A stretch of 33,785 nt of DNA, taken from assembly GCA_030728235.1 (NCBI GenBank), contig JANRAA010000099.1, positions 1 to 33,785 on the forward strand. Direction: 5' to 3'. The stretch's first letter is position 1; each line of letters begins with the position of its first letter. Below the pieces are notes generated by a model that worked only from the letters and a program-made list of their open reading frames with translations, did not search any database and was not told the DNA's origin. The translations under genes were made by a program, and so were the position numbers. This document shows positions 16,749 to 24,837 of this stretch, piece after piece. Source of the DNA: Flavobacteriales bacterium. Lineage in GTDB: Bacteria; Bacteroidota; Bacteroidia; Flavobacteriales_D; Sanyastnellaceae.

Positions 16749-17576
16749 TTAGTGCTGAACAAGAACACGCTGTTGGAAACGTTGTCCGTTATTCAAAACC
16801 TCAGCTACATAAATGCCAGCTTGAAGCTCTGAAGTGCTCAAAACATAAGTGCTGTTGTAAACTTCATTGAAAGTCTCAGAAATTACCAATTGACCTGCAA
16901 GGTTGAAGATGTTCACAGTAGCAGAGCCTTCAGCGCTAACTCCGAATTGGAAGTTAACAACGTCATCAGCTGGGCTTGGGTAAACAACAACAGGTACTTC
17001 GTGGTTCAAGATGTTGTTAACGTCGGTAGCAACGTTACCATCAATTACCATATTGAATGCATCAACGATAAAGTTTGTTGCATCAACAGTTGACTGAAGT
17101 CCGTAAAGTGACAATGAGTGCGTTTGACCATCTGTGTAAGATGAGATGTCAACTGAAACTTCAGTGTAAGCTGCATATTCAGCACCTTGAGTTCCGTTTG
17201 CTGACCAAATTACGTTTCCGTCCATACGTACTTCGAAAACATCCTCTGCTACAGCAGGTCCTGGTGTCGGAAGCGCAAACCAAAAGCTCAATGTAGCGTT
17301 TGTTCCGTTTGCAATCGTCACCGCTTGAGTCATAAGACCTTCTTCAACACCGCCACCAGCGCCGCCGAACCAAGCGAACCAATCACCGTCGTAAGCGATA
17401 CAGCCACCACCGCAGTTGCCGCAAAGTGCCACAGTACAAAGAGGTGTCCCAAAGTTAGTAGAAGCTTCTGTCCATGCTCCTGAAGGAGAGCCTGTTTCGA
17501 AGCTTGGGTCGATCAATTGAGCATCAGCTGCGAATACGCTACCGATGAAAAGAAATGAAAGTAGAATTTGTTTCAT
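16749..17576 (-). CDS. T9SS cargo protein with type A sorting domain
   Basis: A 275-residue secreted protein: signal peptide MKQILLSFLFIGSVFAADAQ, then a beta-sandwich-like region with IDPSFETGSPSGAW near the start. This is the carbohydrate-binding/MAM-like opening seen in many surface proteins. LSFWFALPTPGPAVAEDVFE and VIWSANGTQG follow. A Cys-Gly-rich patch (LCTVALCGNCGGGCIAYDG, about 46-64) stands out. The C-terminal 80 residues (VVVYPSPADDVVNFQF, VNIFNLAGQLV, LQAGIYVAEVLNNGQRFQQR) are a type A T9SS sorting domain, so it is exported across the outer membrane and probably attached to the surface. The specific function is unknown. It has its own terminator at 16698-16731. Confidence 0.85.
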   Translation of the reverse strand: MKQILLSFLFIGSVFAADAQLIDPSFETGSPSGAWTEASTNFGTPLCTVALCGNCGGGCIAYDGDWFAWFGGAGGGVEEGLMTQAVTIANGTNATLSFWFALPTPGPAVAEDVFEVRMDGNVIWSANGTQGAEYAAYTEVSVDISSYTDGQTHSLSLYGLQSTVDATNFIVDAFNMVIDGNVATDVNNILNHEVPVVVYPSPADDVVNFQFGVSAEGSATVNIFNLAGQLVISETFNEVYNSTYVLSTSELQAGIYVAEVLNNGQRFQQRVLVQH

Positions 17577-17597
17577 ATTATTGATATTTAAGTGATT

Positions 17598-18473
17598 TCA
17601 TTTGTTCCACCCCCTCAAACAACTGCCTGTTGAAAGCACTTGATGGGTGTCTGAGTGTAAAACTAAGTCTCCTACGGCAACTTTTTCAAACCTAAACCAA
17701 ATAGTTATTAAAGTCTCAAGGGTTGAATTCGATAAACCGCTATAGGTGTTAAGCACCAAAAACCCTTGTGGTGTCAGTATTTTCGATGATTCAGACAGTA
17801 GTTCGTTAAGTTGGTCTTCTAACTTCCATTTGGTTGGATTTTTTCCACCTCCGTTTCCATAAGAGGGAGGATCCATGATGATCCCATCGTACAAATTACC
17901 TCTTTTTGCCTCTCGTTTCACAAAAGTAAGGGCATCTTCAACGGTCCAACGAATGTTTTTTAGTTTAGATGATTCCATGTTTTCACTGGCCCAATTTACG
18001 ACCGGTCGAATGCTATCGACATGTGTCACATCCGCGCCGCTGGCGCAGGCTGCCAGTGAAGCACCCCCTGTGTAAGCGAACAGGTTTAAGATTTTTGCTT
18101 TCGGTTTGTTTTGAATTTGCGTGGCAATGAACTCCCAGTTGGCGGCTTGTTCAGGGAAGACACCCACATGTTTGAAAGCCGTTAGTTTCAAATTGAAAAC
18201 AAGTTTTTGACCATTCAAAGTGTAGGCGAGTTGCCAATTTGGTTTAAAGTCTTTCGCCGTTTGCCAAATACCCGACTTTGAGTCGCGATGAACGAAAGTG
18301 GCATGACTCTGTTTCCGCCAGTCGTTTTCAGAAAGTGACTTTGGCCAAATGGCTGTAATCTCAGGTCGGCGAACCACTACAGAGCCGAACCGCTCAAGTT
18401 TTTCACCATCACCAGCATCTATTAAGTTGTAGTTTTGCCATCTTGAATCGAAGCGAGACCAATATCTTTCCAT
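17598..18473 (-). CDS. Class I SAM-dependent methyltransferase (RlmI/PF10672-like)
   Basis: A 291-residue cytoplasmic methyltransferase. The S-adenosylmethionine site is LNLFAYTGGASLAACASGAD (about 135-154) followed by VTHVD. Catalytic motif IV is MDPPSYGNGGG (about 200-210). The N-terminal part, which contains VGVFPEQAANW, matches the family that includes rRNA cytosine methyltransferases RlmI/RlmK. It lacks an N-terminal PUA domain visible by eye, so it is better described as a PF10672-type protein. Probable substrate is rRNA but this is inferred. It is divergent from RNase R, with 45 bases between ATG 18473 and ATG 18519. A candidate promoter ends four bases before its ATG. Confidence 0.82.
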   Translation of the reverse strand: MERYWSRFDSRWQNYNLIDAGDGEKLERFGSVVVRRPEITAIWPKSLSENDWRKQSHATFVHRDSKSGIWQTAKDFKPNWQLAYTLNGQKLVFNLKLTAFKHVGVFPEQAANWEFIATQIQNKPKAKILNLFAYTGGASLAACASGADVTHVDSIRPVVNWASENMESSKLKNIRWTVEDALTFVKREAKRGNLYDGIIMDPPSYGNGGGKNPTKWKLEDQLNELLSESSKILTPQGFLVLNTYSGLSNSTLETLITIWFRFEKVAVGDLVLHSDTHQVLSTGSCLRGWNK

Positions 18474-18477
18474 GCCC

Positions 18478-18508
18478 GAAAGTTAGGATTCTCGCAAGGA
18501 ATGACCAA
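18478..18508 (-). promoter_or_regulatory. Candidate promoter TTG-N20-TAACTTTC for the methyltransferase gene
   Basis: On the minus strand TTG (18508-18506), then 20 bases, then TAACTTTC (18485-18478). The -7 box has one mismatch to TAnnTTTG, and its end is four bases before the ATG at 18473. This is the same layout as upstream of miaE. Confidence 0.4.
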
Positions 18509-18518
18509 CTTAGCATCG

Positions 18519-20663
18519 ATGTCGAAAAAGAAACAAAATACAAGAGATAGCCGCAAGCCGCGAAATTTGCGCGCTGAAGTACTAGACGTGTTCAAACAAC
18601 AACCCCATAAGCCACTGAATTACAAGCAGGTAGCGAGCAGTATGGGCGTGTATGATGATCAGGTTCGCACTTTGATTATGACTGTTATTGAGGAGTTGGC
18701 AGAAGCTGAAAAACTTGATTCAGCCGGACGTGGGAAGTATGTTTGGAATCAACCAGCTGATAAAGGAATTGAAGGAACAATAGAAATAACGAAGTTTGGA
18801 AGAGGGTTCGTAATTGTAGACGGACAAGAAAAAGATATTCCAATTGCGAAAGGAGACACGGGTACAGCGCTTTATGGCGACAGAGTAGAAGTTGTTTTTT
18901 CTTCGTTTAGAAAAAAGCGAACTGCTCGTGTTCAAAGGGTTATTAGCCGCGCGAAAGATCAATTTGTTTGCATTTTTGATCAAAAGCGCAATGTTACTTT
19001 CGGGTTACCGACAGACCAGCGCACGCACATCGATTTCTTTATTCCACCAGCATACGGCTTGGATGCCAAACATGGTGAAAAGGTTGTTGTTGAATTGCTA
19101 GGTTGGGACGACCCAAGAGAAAACCCCGTAGGAAAAGTTGTTGAGGTATTGGGAATGCCTGGCGACAACGACGTAGAAATGCATTCGATTATGATCGAAT
19201 ATGGTTTGCCGTATCACTTTCCATCTGAAGTGCTGTACGATGCCGATCGCATTCCGAAACAGATTACATCAAAAGACATTGCGTCAAGACGTGATTTCCG
19301 CGATGTGTTGACGTTCACCATTGACCCGTATGATGCCAAAGATTTTGACGATGCGCTTTCATTGAAGCAGTTGGAAAATGGCAACTGGGAGATTGGGGTG
19401 CACATTGCAGACGTATCGCATTACCTGCGACCAGGAACCATATTGGAAGAAGAAGCATTGAAAAGAGCAACCTCGGTATATCTGGTAGACAGAACCATCC
19501 CGATGTTGCCAGAGGTTTTGAGCAATGAGCTTTGTTCATTGCGGCCGAATGAAGACAAGCTGTGCTTTTCGGCCGTTTTTGAAATGAATAACGATGCGGT
19601 AGTATTGAATAGCTGGTTTGGAAGAACGGTAATTCACTCAGACCGCCGCTTCACCTATGAGGAAGCGCAAGAAATGATTGAGGGCGCGGAAGGAGATCAT
19701 AAGGAAGCAATTTTAACGCTTGATGACCTCGCGAAGAAACTGAGAGCAAAAAGGTTCAAAGCGGGCGGTATCGACTTCAACACCGAAGAGGTGAAGTTCA
19801 AACTGGATGAAATGGGTAAACCAGTTGGTGTTTTCATAAAACGAATGAAAGATGCCAACAAACTCATTGAAGACTTCATGCTGCTGGCAAACGTGAAAGT
19901 CGCAGAACGTGTCGGACGTCCGCCAGTGGGAAAACCAAGCATGTTTGTTTATCGTATTCACGACCTTCCTGACATTGAAAAATTAAAAAACCTCAGAGAA
20001 TTTGCTGGCCGATTCGGATATGAAATGCCGAAGCCGAACAAAGAGAATGCTGAGTCGTCGATTCGTGAATTGGTATCGAAAATTGAAGGCACTCCGGAGC
20101 AAGATGTAATTAAGAACATGGCCATTCGAAGCATGGCCAAAGCCGAATATAGCACGCACAACATAGGTCACTACGGTTTGGCGTTTGATTTTTATACCCA
20201 CTTCACCTCTCCAATTCGAAGATATCCAGATGTAATGGTTCATCGACTATTGCAGCATTACCTCGATGGAGGAGCAAGTTTGGGAGCAGAGGAATACGAT
20301 AAGAAATGCCGACATTCTTCAGAAAGGGAAAAGAAAGCTGCAGAGGCTGAGCGTGCTTCTATCAAGTACAAACAAGTAGAGTTCTTGATGACGCGCATTG
20401 GGGAAACGTTCAAAGGTATTTTATCAGGTGTTACTGCACGCGGTCTGTACGTTGAGATCATAGAAAATAAATGCGAAGGAATGGTAAGCTTGGATAGCCT
20501 GTACGACGATGATTACTACTACGATGAAGCCAAACTTTGTCTGCGTGGCAGAAGCACAGGAAAAGAGTATCATTTTGGAGATGAGATCGTTGTGACGGTT
20601 TCAGGAGCAAACCTTCAAAAGCGTCAATTGGACTTTAAAATAGCAGATGTTTATTCGGTGTGA
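18519..20663 (+). CDS. rnr: Ribonuclease R (RNB-domain 3'-5' exoribonuclease)
   Basis: Processive 3'-5' exonuclease for structured RNA, with roles in rRNA and tmRNA quality control. ATG 18519 gives MSKKKQNTRDSRKPRN, a basic start. An in-frame ATG at 18501 would add six residues. Domain order in about 714 residues is a winged-helix region (about 15-75), cold-shock domains (about 85-210), the RNB core and a C-terminal S1 domain (about 630-710). In the core, FTIDPYDAKDFDDALSL carries four Asp residues near 269-278 that coordinate Mg. HFTSPIRRYPDVMVHRLL is the conserved C-terminal RNB motif. No frameshift is seen. The gene is divergent from the methyltransferase gene, and the T9SS gene at 20713 follows 49 bases later. 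Confidence 0.95.
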   Translation: MSKKKQNTRDSRKPRNLRAEVLDVFKQQPHKPLNYKQVASSMGVYDDQVRTLIMTVIEELAEAEKLDSAGRGKYVWNQPADKGIEGTIEITKFGRGFVIVDGQEKDIPIAKGDTGTALYGDRVEVVFSSFRKKRTARVQRVISRAKDQFVCIFDQKRNVTFGLPTDQRTHIDFFIPPAYGLDAKHGEKVVVELLGWDDPRENPVGKVVEVLGMPGDNDVEMHSIMIEYGLPYHFPSEVLYDADRIPKQITSKDIASRRDFRDVLTFTIDPYDAKDFDDALSLKQLENGNWEIGVHIADVSHYLRPGTILEEEALKRATSVYLVDRTIPMLPEVLSNELCSLRPNEDKLCFSAVFEMNNDAVVLNSWFGRTVIHSDRRFTYEEAQEMIEGAEGDHKEAILTLDDLAKKLRAKRFKAGGIDFNTEEVKFKLDEMGKPVGVFIKRMKDANKLIEDFMLLANVKVAERVGRPPVGKPSMFVYRIHDLPDIEKLKNLREFAGRFGYEMPKPNKENAESSIRELVSKIEGTPEQDVIKNMAIRSMAKAEYSTHNIGHYGLAFDFYTHFTSPIRRYPDVMVHRLLQHYLDGGASLGAEEYDKKCRHSSEREKKAAEAERASIKYKQVEFLMTRIGETFKGILSGVTARGLYVEIIENKCEGMVSLDSLYDDDYYYDEAKLCLRGRSTGKEYHFGDEIVVTVSGANLQKRQLDFKIADVYSV

Positions 20664-20712
20664 ACCGGATTAATACTTAAATTCGGTAATAAGAAATCTT
20701 AATCAATGCTTT

Positions 20713-22176
20713 ATGAAACGAATTTTATTATCCCTTTTTATTGTCTTAACTACATTGGCGAGCCAAGCGCAATTGCCAAGTGGGGTGTTAGCACCAAACT
20801 TTACGACTACTGATCTTGATGGAAACACATACGAGTTGTACGACTTGCTTTCGCAAGGATATACAGTTGTAATGGATATTTCTGCTACATGGTGCGGACC
20901 ATGTTGGTCATACCATACAGGTCAGTACAATGGATCTAACGGCGAAGGCGCCTTGCATGCTTTGCACAATGAGCACGGCATTGATGCTGGAGGCAACGTG
21001 TTTGTAATCTACATAGAAGGTGATGCACAAACTACACTTGCTGATTTGAACGGCACAGGGGCAGCAACACAAGGTGACTGGGTAGCTGGCACGCCATATC
21101 CAATTGCTGATGATGCGGCAGTAGCCGACTTGTATGAGATTGGATATTTCCCAACCATCTACACGATCTGTCCGAATGGAATTGTTTACGAAACGGGTCA
21201 ACTTACAGTTGAAGACCATTGGGCATTTATTGAAGACCTCGATTGTCAGACAGTTTCTTCAAATGACGCAATCATCATCGACTACGTAGGCGTAGATTTT
21301 ACTTGCGATATCGTAGATGTAGAAGTTGAGTTTGCAAACATCGGTTTGGAAGACATTACAGCGTTGTCGTTTACTGTTACGGGTGTGAACCCGGAGTTGT
21401 CTTACGACTGGTCGGGTGTATTGAGCACGTTTGAATCGACTACAATCAACCTTGGAACAACAAGTGTTGTTTCTGGACAAGAAGTTGTAATTTCAATTGT
21501 AACGCTGGATGATAATGCTTCGAACAACATGACTTCTGTTGCGCTTTCAGCTACTGAATCGACAACTCACATACACTTTAGCATGTTGACCGACGAATAC
21601 CCTGGCGATTACAGAATCACCATTTTTGACGACAACAACAACGCGGTTGCATCTGGTGGCCCATGGGCTGATTTTGATGTTCAATTGGATCCGATGCAGA
21701 TTGATGAAGATTACTATTTGCCTGCAACAGGATGTTACAGCGTTGTGATTTACGACGATTTCGGTGATGGTTTGTATTCAGGATATGCATCAGCCTATGG
21801 TGTGGAGGCGAACGGAGTTTCAATGGCTAACATCGTAAACGTTGCTTTGGGTGTTCCTTTTGAAACATTCAGCGGAGCTACAAGTGTTTCAGAAGTAGTA
21901 TCTGTAGCTGAAACGAATTTTGTTTCGGATTTCGTTGCTTACCCAAACCCAACAGACAACATGTTGAATGTTCGCTTCACTTCATTGAATGGAGGAAAGT
22001 ACGCTGTTGTTGTTATGAATACTATGGGTCAGCGTGTAGCTGAATACGCTTTGGGCACCCTTTCAACAGGGGTTCAACAGACTTCACTTGATCTTTCGAA
22101 CCTTTCTTCAGGAGTTTATATGCTTCGCTTGTCTTCAGAACAAGGCGAAACGACTATGCCTGTAATCGTTCGTTAA
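20713..22176 (+). CDS. T9SS cargo protein with thioredoxin-like domain (WCGPC)
   Basis: A 487-residue secreted protein: signal peptide MKRILLSLFIVLTTLASQAQ, then a TlpA/Omp28-like thioredoxin fold (about 22-180). The active-site motif is ISATWCGPCWSY with redox Cys61 and Cys64. FPTIYTICPNGIVY carries the cis-Pro loop position (FPT). A beta-rich middle contains DDFGDGLYSGYASAYGV-type segments seen in other T9SS proteins. The end (VAYPNPTDNMLNVRFTSLNG, VVMNTMGQRVAEY, LSSGVYMLRL) is a type A sorting domain. It is expected on the cell surface or outside the cell, an unusual place for a thiol-disulfide enzyme. Whether it is redox active or merely uses the fold is not known. Transcription ends at the hairpin at 22197-22228. 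Confidence 0.87.
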   Translation: MKRILLSLFIVLTTLASQAQLPSGVLAPNFTTTDLDGNTYELYDLLSQGYTVVMDISATWCGPCWSYHTGQYNGSNGEGALHALHNEHGIDAGGNVFVIYIEGDAQTTLADLNGTGAATQGDWVAGTPYPIADDAAVADLYEIGYFPTIYTICPNGIVYETGQLTVEDHWAFIEDLDCQTVSSNDAIIIDYVGVDFTCDIVDVEVEFANIGLEDITALSFTVTGVNPELSYDWSGVLSTFESTTINLGTTSVVSGQEVVISIVTLDDNASNNMTSVALSATESTTHIHFSMLTDEYPGDYRITIFDDNNNAVASGGPWADFDVQLDPMQIDEDYYLPATGCYSVVIYDDFGDGLYSGYASAYGVEANGVSMANIVNVALGVPFETFSGATSVSEVVSVAETNFVSDFVAYPNPTDNMLNVRFTSLNGGKYAVVVMNTMGQRVAEYALGTLSTGVQQTSLDLSNLSSGVYMLRLSSEQGETTMPVIVR

Positions 22177-22196
22177 TAGAAAAGACATTTAAAAAA

Positions 22197-22228
22197 GAGG
22201 CGGTCTAAATCAGACCGCCTCTTTTTTT
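22197..22228. terminator. Bidirectional intrinsic terminator
   Basis: A 10-bp perfect stem (22197-22206 with 22212-22221, GAGGCGGTCT/AGACCGCCTC) with a 5-base loop. It is flanked by A-run and T-run, so it works on both strands. It separates the rightward T9SS gene (ends 22176) from the leftward ABC-F gene (ends 22239). Confidence 0.9.
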
Positions 22229-22238
22229 ATTGAGTTTT

Positions 22239-23846
22239 TTATGCCGTAGCCTTTTTCAATTGAGCTTTTTGAAAAGCTAAGAAATCGTCGTACGACATCA
22301 TTTTATCTGTGCAACCAGCAGGGTTTAACTCTACAATGCGATTGGCAACTGTTTGAGTGAACTCGTGGTCATGTGATGTAAAAAGAACCGTTCCTGGGAA
22401 ATCTTTTAGCGCGTTGTTGAACGCAGTAATTGACTCCAAGTCGAGGTGGTTGGTTGGTTCATCGAGAATCAGAACGTTACCACCAGCAAGCATCATTCTC
22501 GAGGTCATGCAACGCACTTTTTCACCTCCTGAAAGGACAGTGACACTTTTCAAAGTTTCTTCACCTGAGAAGAGCATTTTCCCTAAAAACCCACGGATGT
22601 ATACCTCATCTTTCTCGACGCTGTATTGACGAAGCCAATCGATTAGATTGTCTTTTCCTTCAAAAAACTCCGTATTATCGTTCGGCAAGTAACCAACAGA
22701 TATGGTTTGTCCGAATTCAAACGAACCAGCATCAGCTTTCAACTCACTCATGAGAATACGGAAGAGTGTGGTTGTTGCCAATCCGCTTTTCGAAATGAAG
22801 GCTATCTTATCGCCTTTGTTCACATTCACGGAAAGACCTTTGAACAAAGACTCTCCATCTGAAGAGGCTGAAAGGTTGTCGATCCGCAGAATCTGATCAC
22901 CAGCTTCTCTTGTTTGTTGTAGAATGATTGCAGGGTATCTTCGAGAAGAAGGTTGAATTTCATCAAGATTGATCTTTTCAAGCAACTTCTTTCTGCTTGT
23001 TGCCTGCTTCGATTTGGATGCGTTTGCACTGAATCGAGAGATGAAATCTTGCAACTCCTTTTTCTTTTCTTCTGCCTTCTTGTTCTGGTTGCTTTGTTGG
23101 CGAAGAGCAAGCTGACTTGACTCGTACCAGAAAGTATAGTTTCCGGTGTACAGTTTAACCTTGCGGAAGTCGATATCCACGATGTGGGTACAAACAGTAT
23201 CTAGGAAGTGACGGTCGTGAGAAACAACGATCACTGTATTTGGAAAGTCGAGCAAGAAATCTTCAAGCCATGAAATGGTATGAATGTCCAAATCGTTCGT
23301 CGGCTCATCGAGAATAAGAATGTCAGGATTACCAAATAACGCTTGTGCCAGAAGGATCCGCACTTTTTGATTACCACTAAGATCTTGCAGCAGAGTGTAG
23401 TGATCAGCTTCTGAAATGCCGAGTCCGCTCAACAAAGAAGCAGCATCGCTTTCAGCGTTCCAACCATCCATTTCCGCAAATTCAGCCTCTAGGTCAGACG
23501 CTCTTATTCCATCTTCTTCAGAGAAGTCAGGCTTAGCGTACAGTGCATCTTTCTCTTTCATGATATTCCACAGCGGCTTGTGGCCCATCATAACAGCATC
23601 CAAAGCGGTGCATTCGTCGAAAGCAAAGTGGTTTTGGGTAAGCACCGCCATGCGTTTGCCCGGCTCGAGGGAAATGTGTCCACTGTTGGGATCCATTTCA
23701 CCCGACAGCATTTTCAAAAACGTTGATTTACCTGCTCCGTTGGCGCCGATTACACCGTAACAATTGTTACCAGAAAATTTGATGTTGACTTCGTCAAAAA
23801 GGATACGCTTTCCAAATTGGAGAGACAAGTTTGAAACAGTAAGCAC
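22239..23846 (-). CDS. ABC-F family ATPase (YbiT-like ribosome-associated factor)
   Basis: A 535-residue soluble twin-ATPase without membrane segments. ABC-F proteins bind the ribosomal E site and help resolve stalled or misaligned tRNA states. Domain 1: Walker A GANGAGKST (34-42), signature LSGNQ (156-160), Walker B LILDEPTND (178-186). A charged helical linker (about 240-300, KKAEEKKKELQDF) reaches toward P-site tRNA. Domain 2: the Walker A position reads SKSGLATTTL (353-362), without the Lys of GKST, while signature LSGGEK (439-444) and Walker B VLILDEPTNHLD are intact. Domain 1 is therefore the canonical ATPase site. The start is GTG 23846; no better in-frame start exists. The subfamily assignment to YbiT rests on linker length and this degenerate site. 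Confidence 0.9.
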   Translation of the reverse strand: MLTVSNLSLQFGKRILFDEVNIKFSGNNCYGVIGANGAGKSTFLKMLSGEMDPNSGHISLEPGKRMAVLTQNHFAFDECTALDAVMMGHKPLWNIMKEKDALYAKPDFSEEDGIRASDLEAEFAEMDGWNAESDAASLLSGLGISEADHYTLLQDLSGNQKVRILLAQALFGNPDILILDEPTNDLDIHTISWLEDFLLDFPNTVIVVSHDRHFLDTVCTHIVDIDFRKVKLYTGNYTFWYESSQLALRQQSNQNKKAEEKKKELQDFISRFSANASKSKQATSRKKLLEKINLDEIQPSSRRYPAIILQQTREAGDQILRIDNLSASSDGESLFKGLSVNVNKGDKIAFISKSGLATTTLFRILMSELKADAGSFEFGQTISVGYLPNDNTEFFEGKDNLIDWLRQYSVEKDEVYIRGFLGKMLFSGEETLKSVTVLSGGEKVRCMTSRMMLAGGNVLILDEPTNHLDLESITAFNNALKDFPGTVLFTSHDHEFTQTVANRIVELNPAGCTDKMMSYDDFLAFQKAQLKKATA

Positions 23847-23872
23847 AGTGTTGTGGATTATATTTGCGGGTG

Positions 23873-23904
23873 CAAAGGTCTGAATCTAAGCTGGAGTACG
23901 CAAA
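23873..23904 (-). promoter_or_regulatory. ABC-F promoter, TTTG-N20-GACCTTTG
   Basis: On the minus strand TTTG (23904-23901), then 20 bases, then GACCTTTG (23880-23873), one mismatch from TAnnTTTG. The leader to the GTG at 23846 would be about 20 bases. This is the best-spaced promoter in the window after miaE. Confidence 0.5.
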
Positions 23905-23923
23905 TGTATTGTGCTACAACTAC

Positions 23924-24706
23924 TTATTTCTTCAATCCTTCTGCAGCCATCTTCAACTTGTTCAGTCGTTGCTGTTCTTTTTCTACAACAGATTTTTGAG
24001 TCTCTTGATCCTTTATATTCTTTTCTATTTCTCCTTCGAGGTTAGAAACATCGGTTTTAGCTTTTTCGATATCAGCTTTCAATTGCTCAATTTTCGCAAG
24101 AGCATCTGTAATTTCTTTTTCAGCCTTGGCCATGTCTTCAGTTCGCTGCTCTTTTGATTTCACAAGTCCTTCACCTTCTTTCACTGCTTTGGCCATGTTC
24201 TTTTCTTCTTTCGAGAAGTTTTTCTCTTGATCAGAGATTACATCTTGGTACAAACCATTGTAGTGCTCTTTTGCAAACGCCTTTAATAGCGATTCCATAC
24301 GATCAGCTGCTGAGCTATTGAAGTTAGAGTCGAGCGCTTTCCCGCCAAGATCAACCACAACATCTGCTGTTACCATCCCATCCTTTTCGTCGAAAAGAAG
24401 AATTAGAGTGACAGTTTCATTTATAACATCAGACATTGTTACACCCAACGCCTCTTGATTTCCCTTGTTTTTTTTGAAGTCGGCCTTGTAACGTGAAGAG
24501 AAGTATTTCACCAAATCTTTTTCTACATCACTGCTTTTGCCATGAACTTTAAGACTGAACGCATTGAAAGATGACTTTTGAACCTTCACATCACGTTCTT
24601 GAATTTGAATAGCGGGAGCTGTTCCGAGCGATTCGATCAATTCGTCTTGAGAATGCAGGTTGACGCAGAATAAGATGCTGGCGATAATGAATATAGACTT
24701 CAACAT
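23924..24706 (-). CDS. Exported coiled-coil protein of unknown function
   Basis: About 260 residues from ATG 24706, which gives signal peptide MLKSIFIIASILFCVNLHSQ. The in-frame ATG at 24775 would add 23 residues that bury it. The first half is globular (IQIQERDVKVQKSSFNAFSL, VTLILLFDEKDGMVTADVVV). The second half (about 155-260) is rich in Lys, Glu, Ala and Gln in heptads, and is certainly coiled coil. There is no sorting domain, so it is likely periplasmic or attached to an envelope complex. I do not recognise a named family. It lies 78 bases upstream of the ABC-F gene on the same strand, but the ABC-F gene has its own promoter. Confidence 0.75.
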   Translation of the reverse strand: MLKSIFIIASILFCVNLHSQDELIESLGTAPAIQIQERDVKVQKSSFNAFSLKVHGKSSDVEKDLVKYFSSRYKADFKKNKGNQEALGVTMSDVINETVTLILLFDEKDGMVTADVVVDLGGKALDSNFNSSAADRMESLLKAFAKEHYNGLYQDVISDQEKNFSKEEKNMAKAVKEGEGLVKSKEQRTEDMAKAEKEITDALAKIEQLKADIEKAKTDVSNLEGEIEKNIKDQETQKSVVEKEQQRLNKLKMAAEGLKK

Positions 24707-24837
24707 GGTGTTGGTTTTTTTGGTTGTTGTGAAATTAGAGATTTCTATTGACTTGATTCCGGTTATTCTTCGCATCTACAAAGTTTTAAGCCCTGTTAGC
24801 AAAGACGGATGGTGGAATCGTGATTTTTAGACGTCGA

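Noticed and set aside
16749..17576. The Cys-Gly-rich patch in the T9SS protein as a metal or antimicrobial peptide-like motif.
   Set aside because: It lies within a longer beta-rich secreted protein and shows no known binding motif. Disulfides are the simpler reading.
23859..23866. A perfect TATATTTG -7 box on the plus strand upstream of the ABC-F start.
   Set aside because: Both adjacent genes are on the minus strand and no rightward gene or hairpin follows. A short antisense RNA cannot be excluded but nothing supports it.
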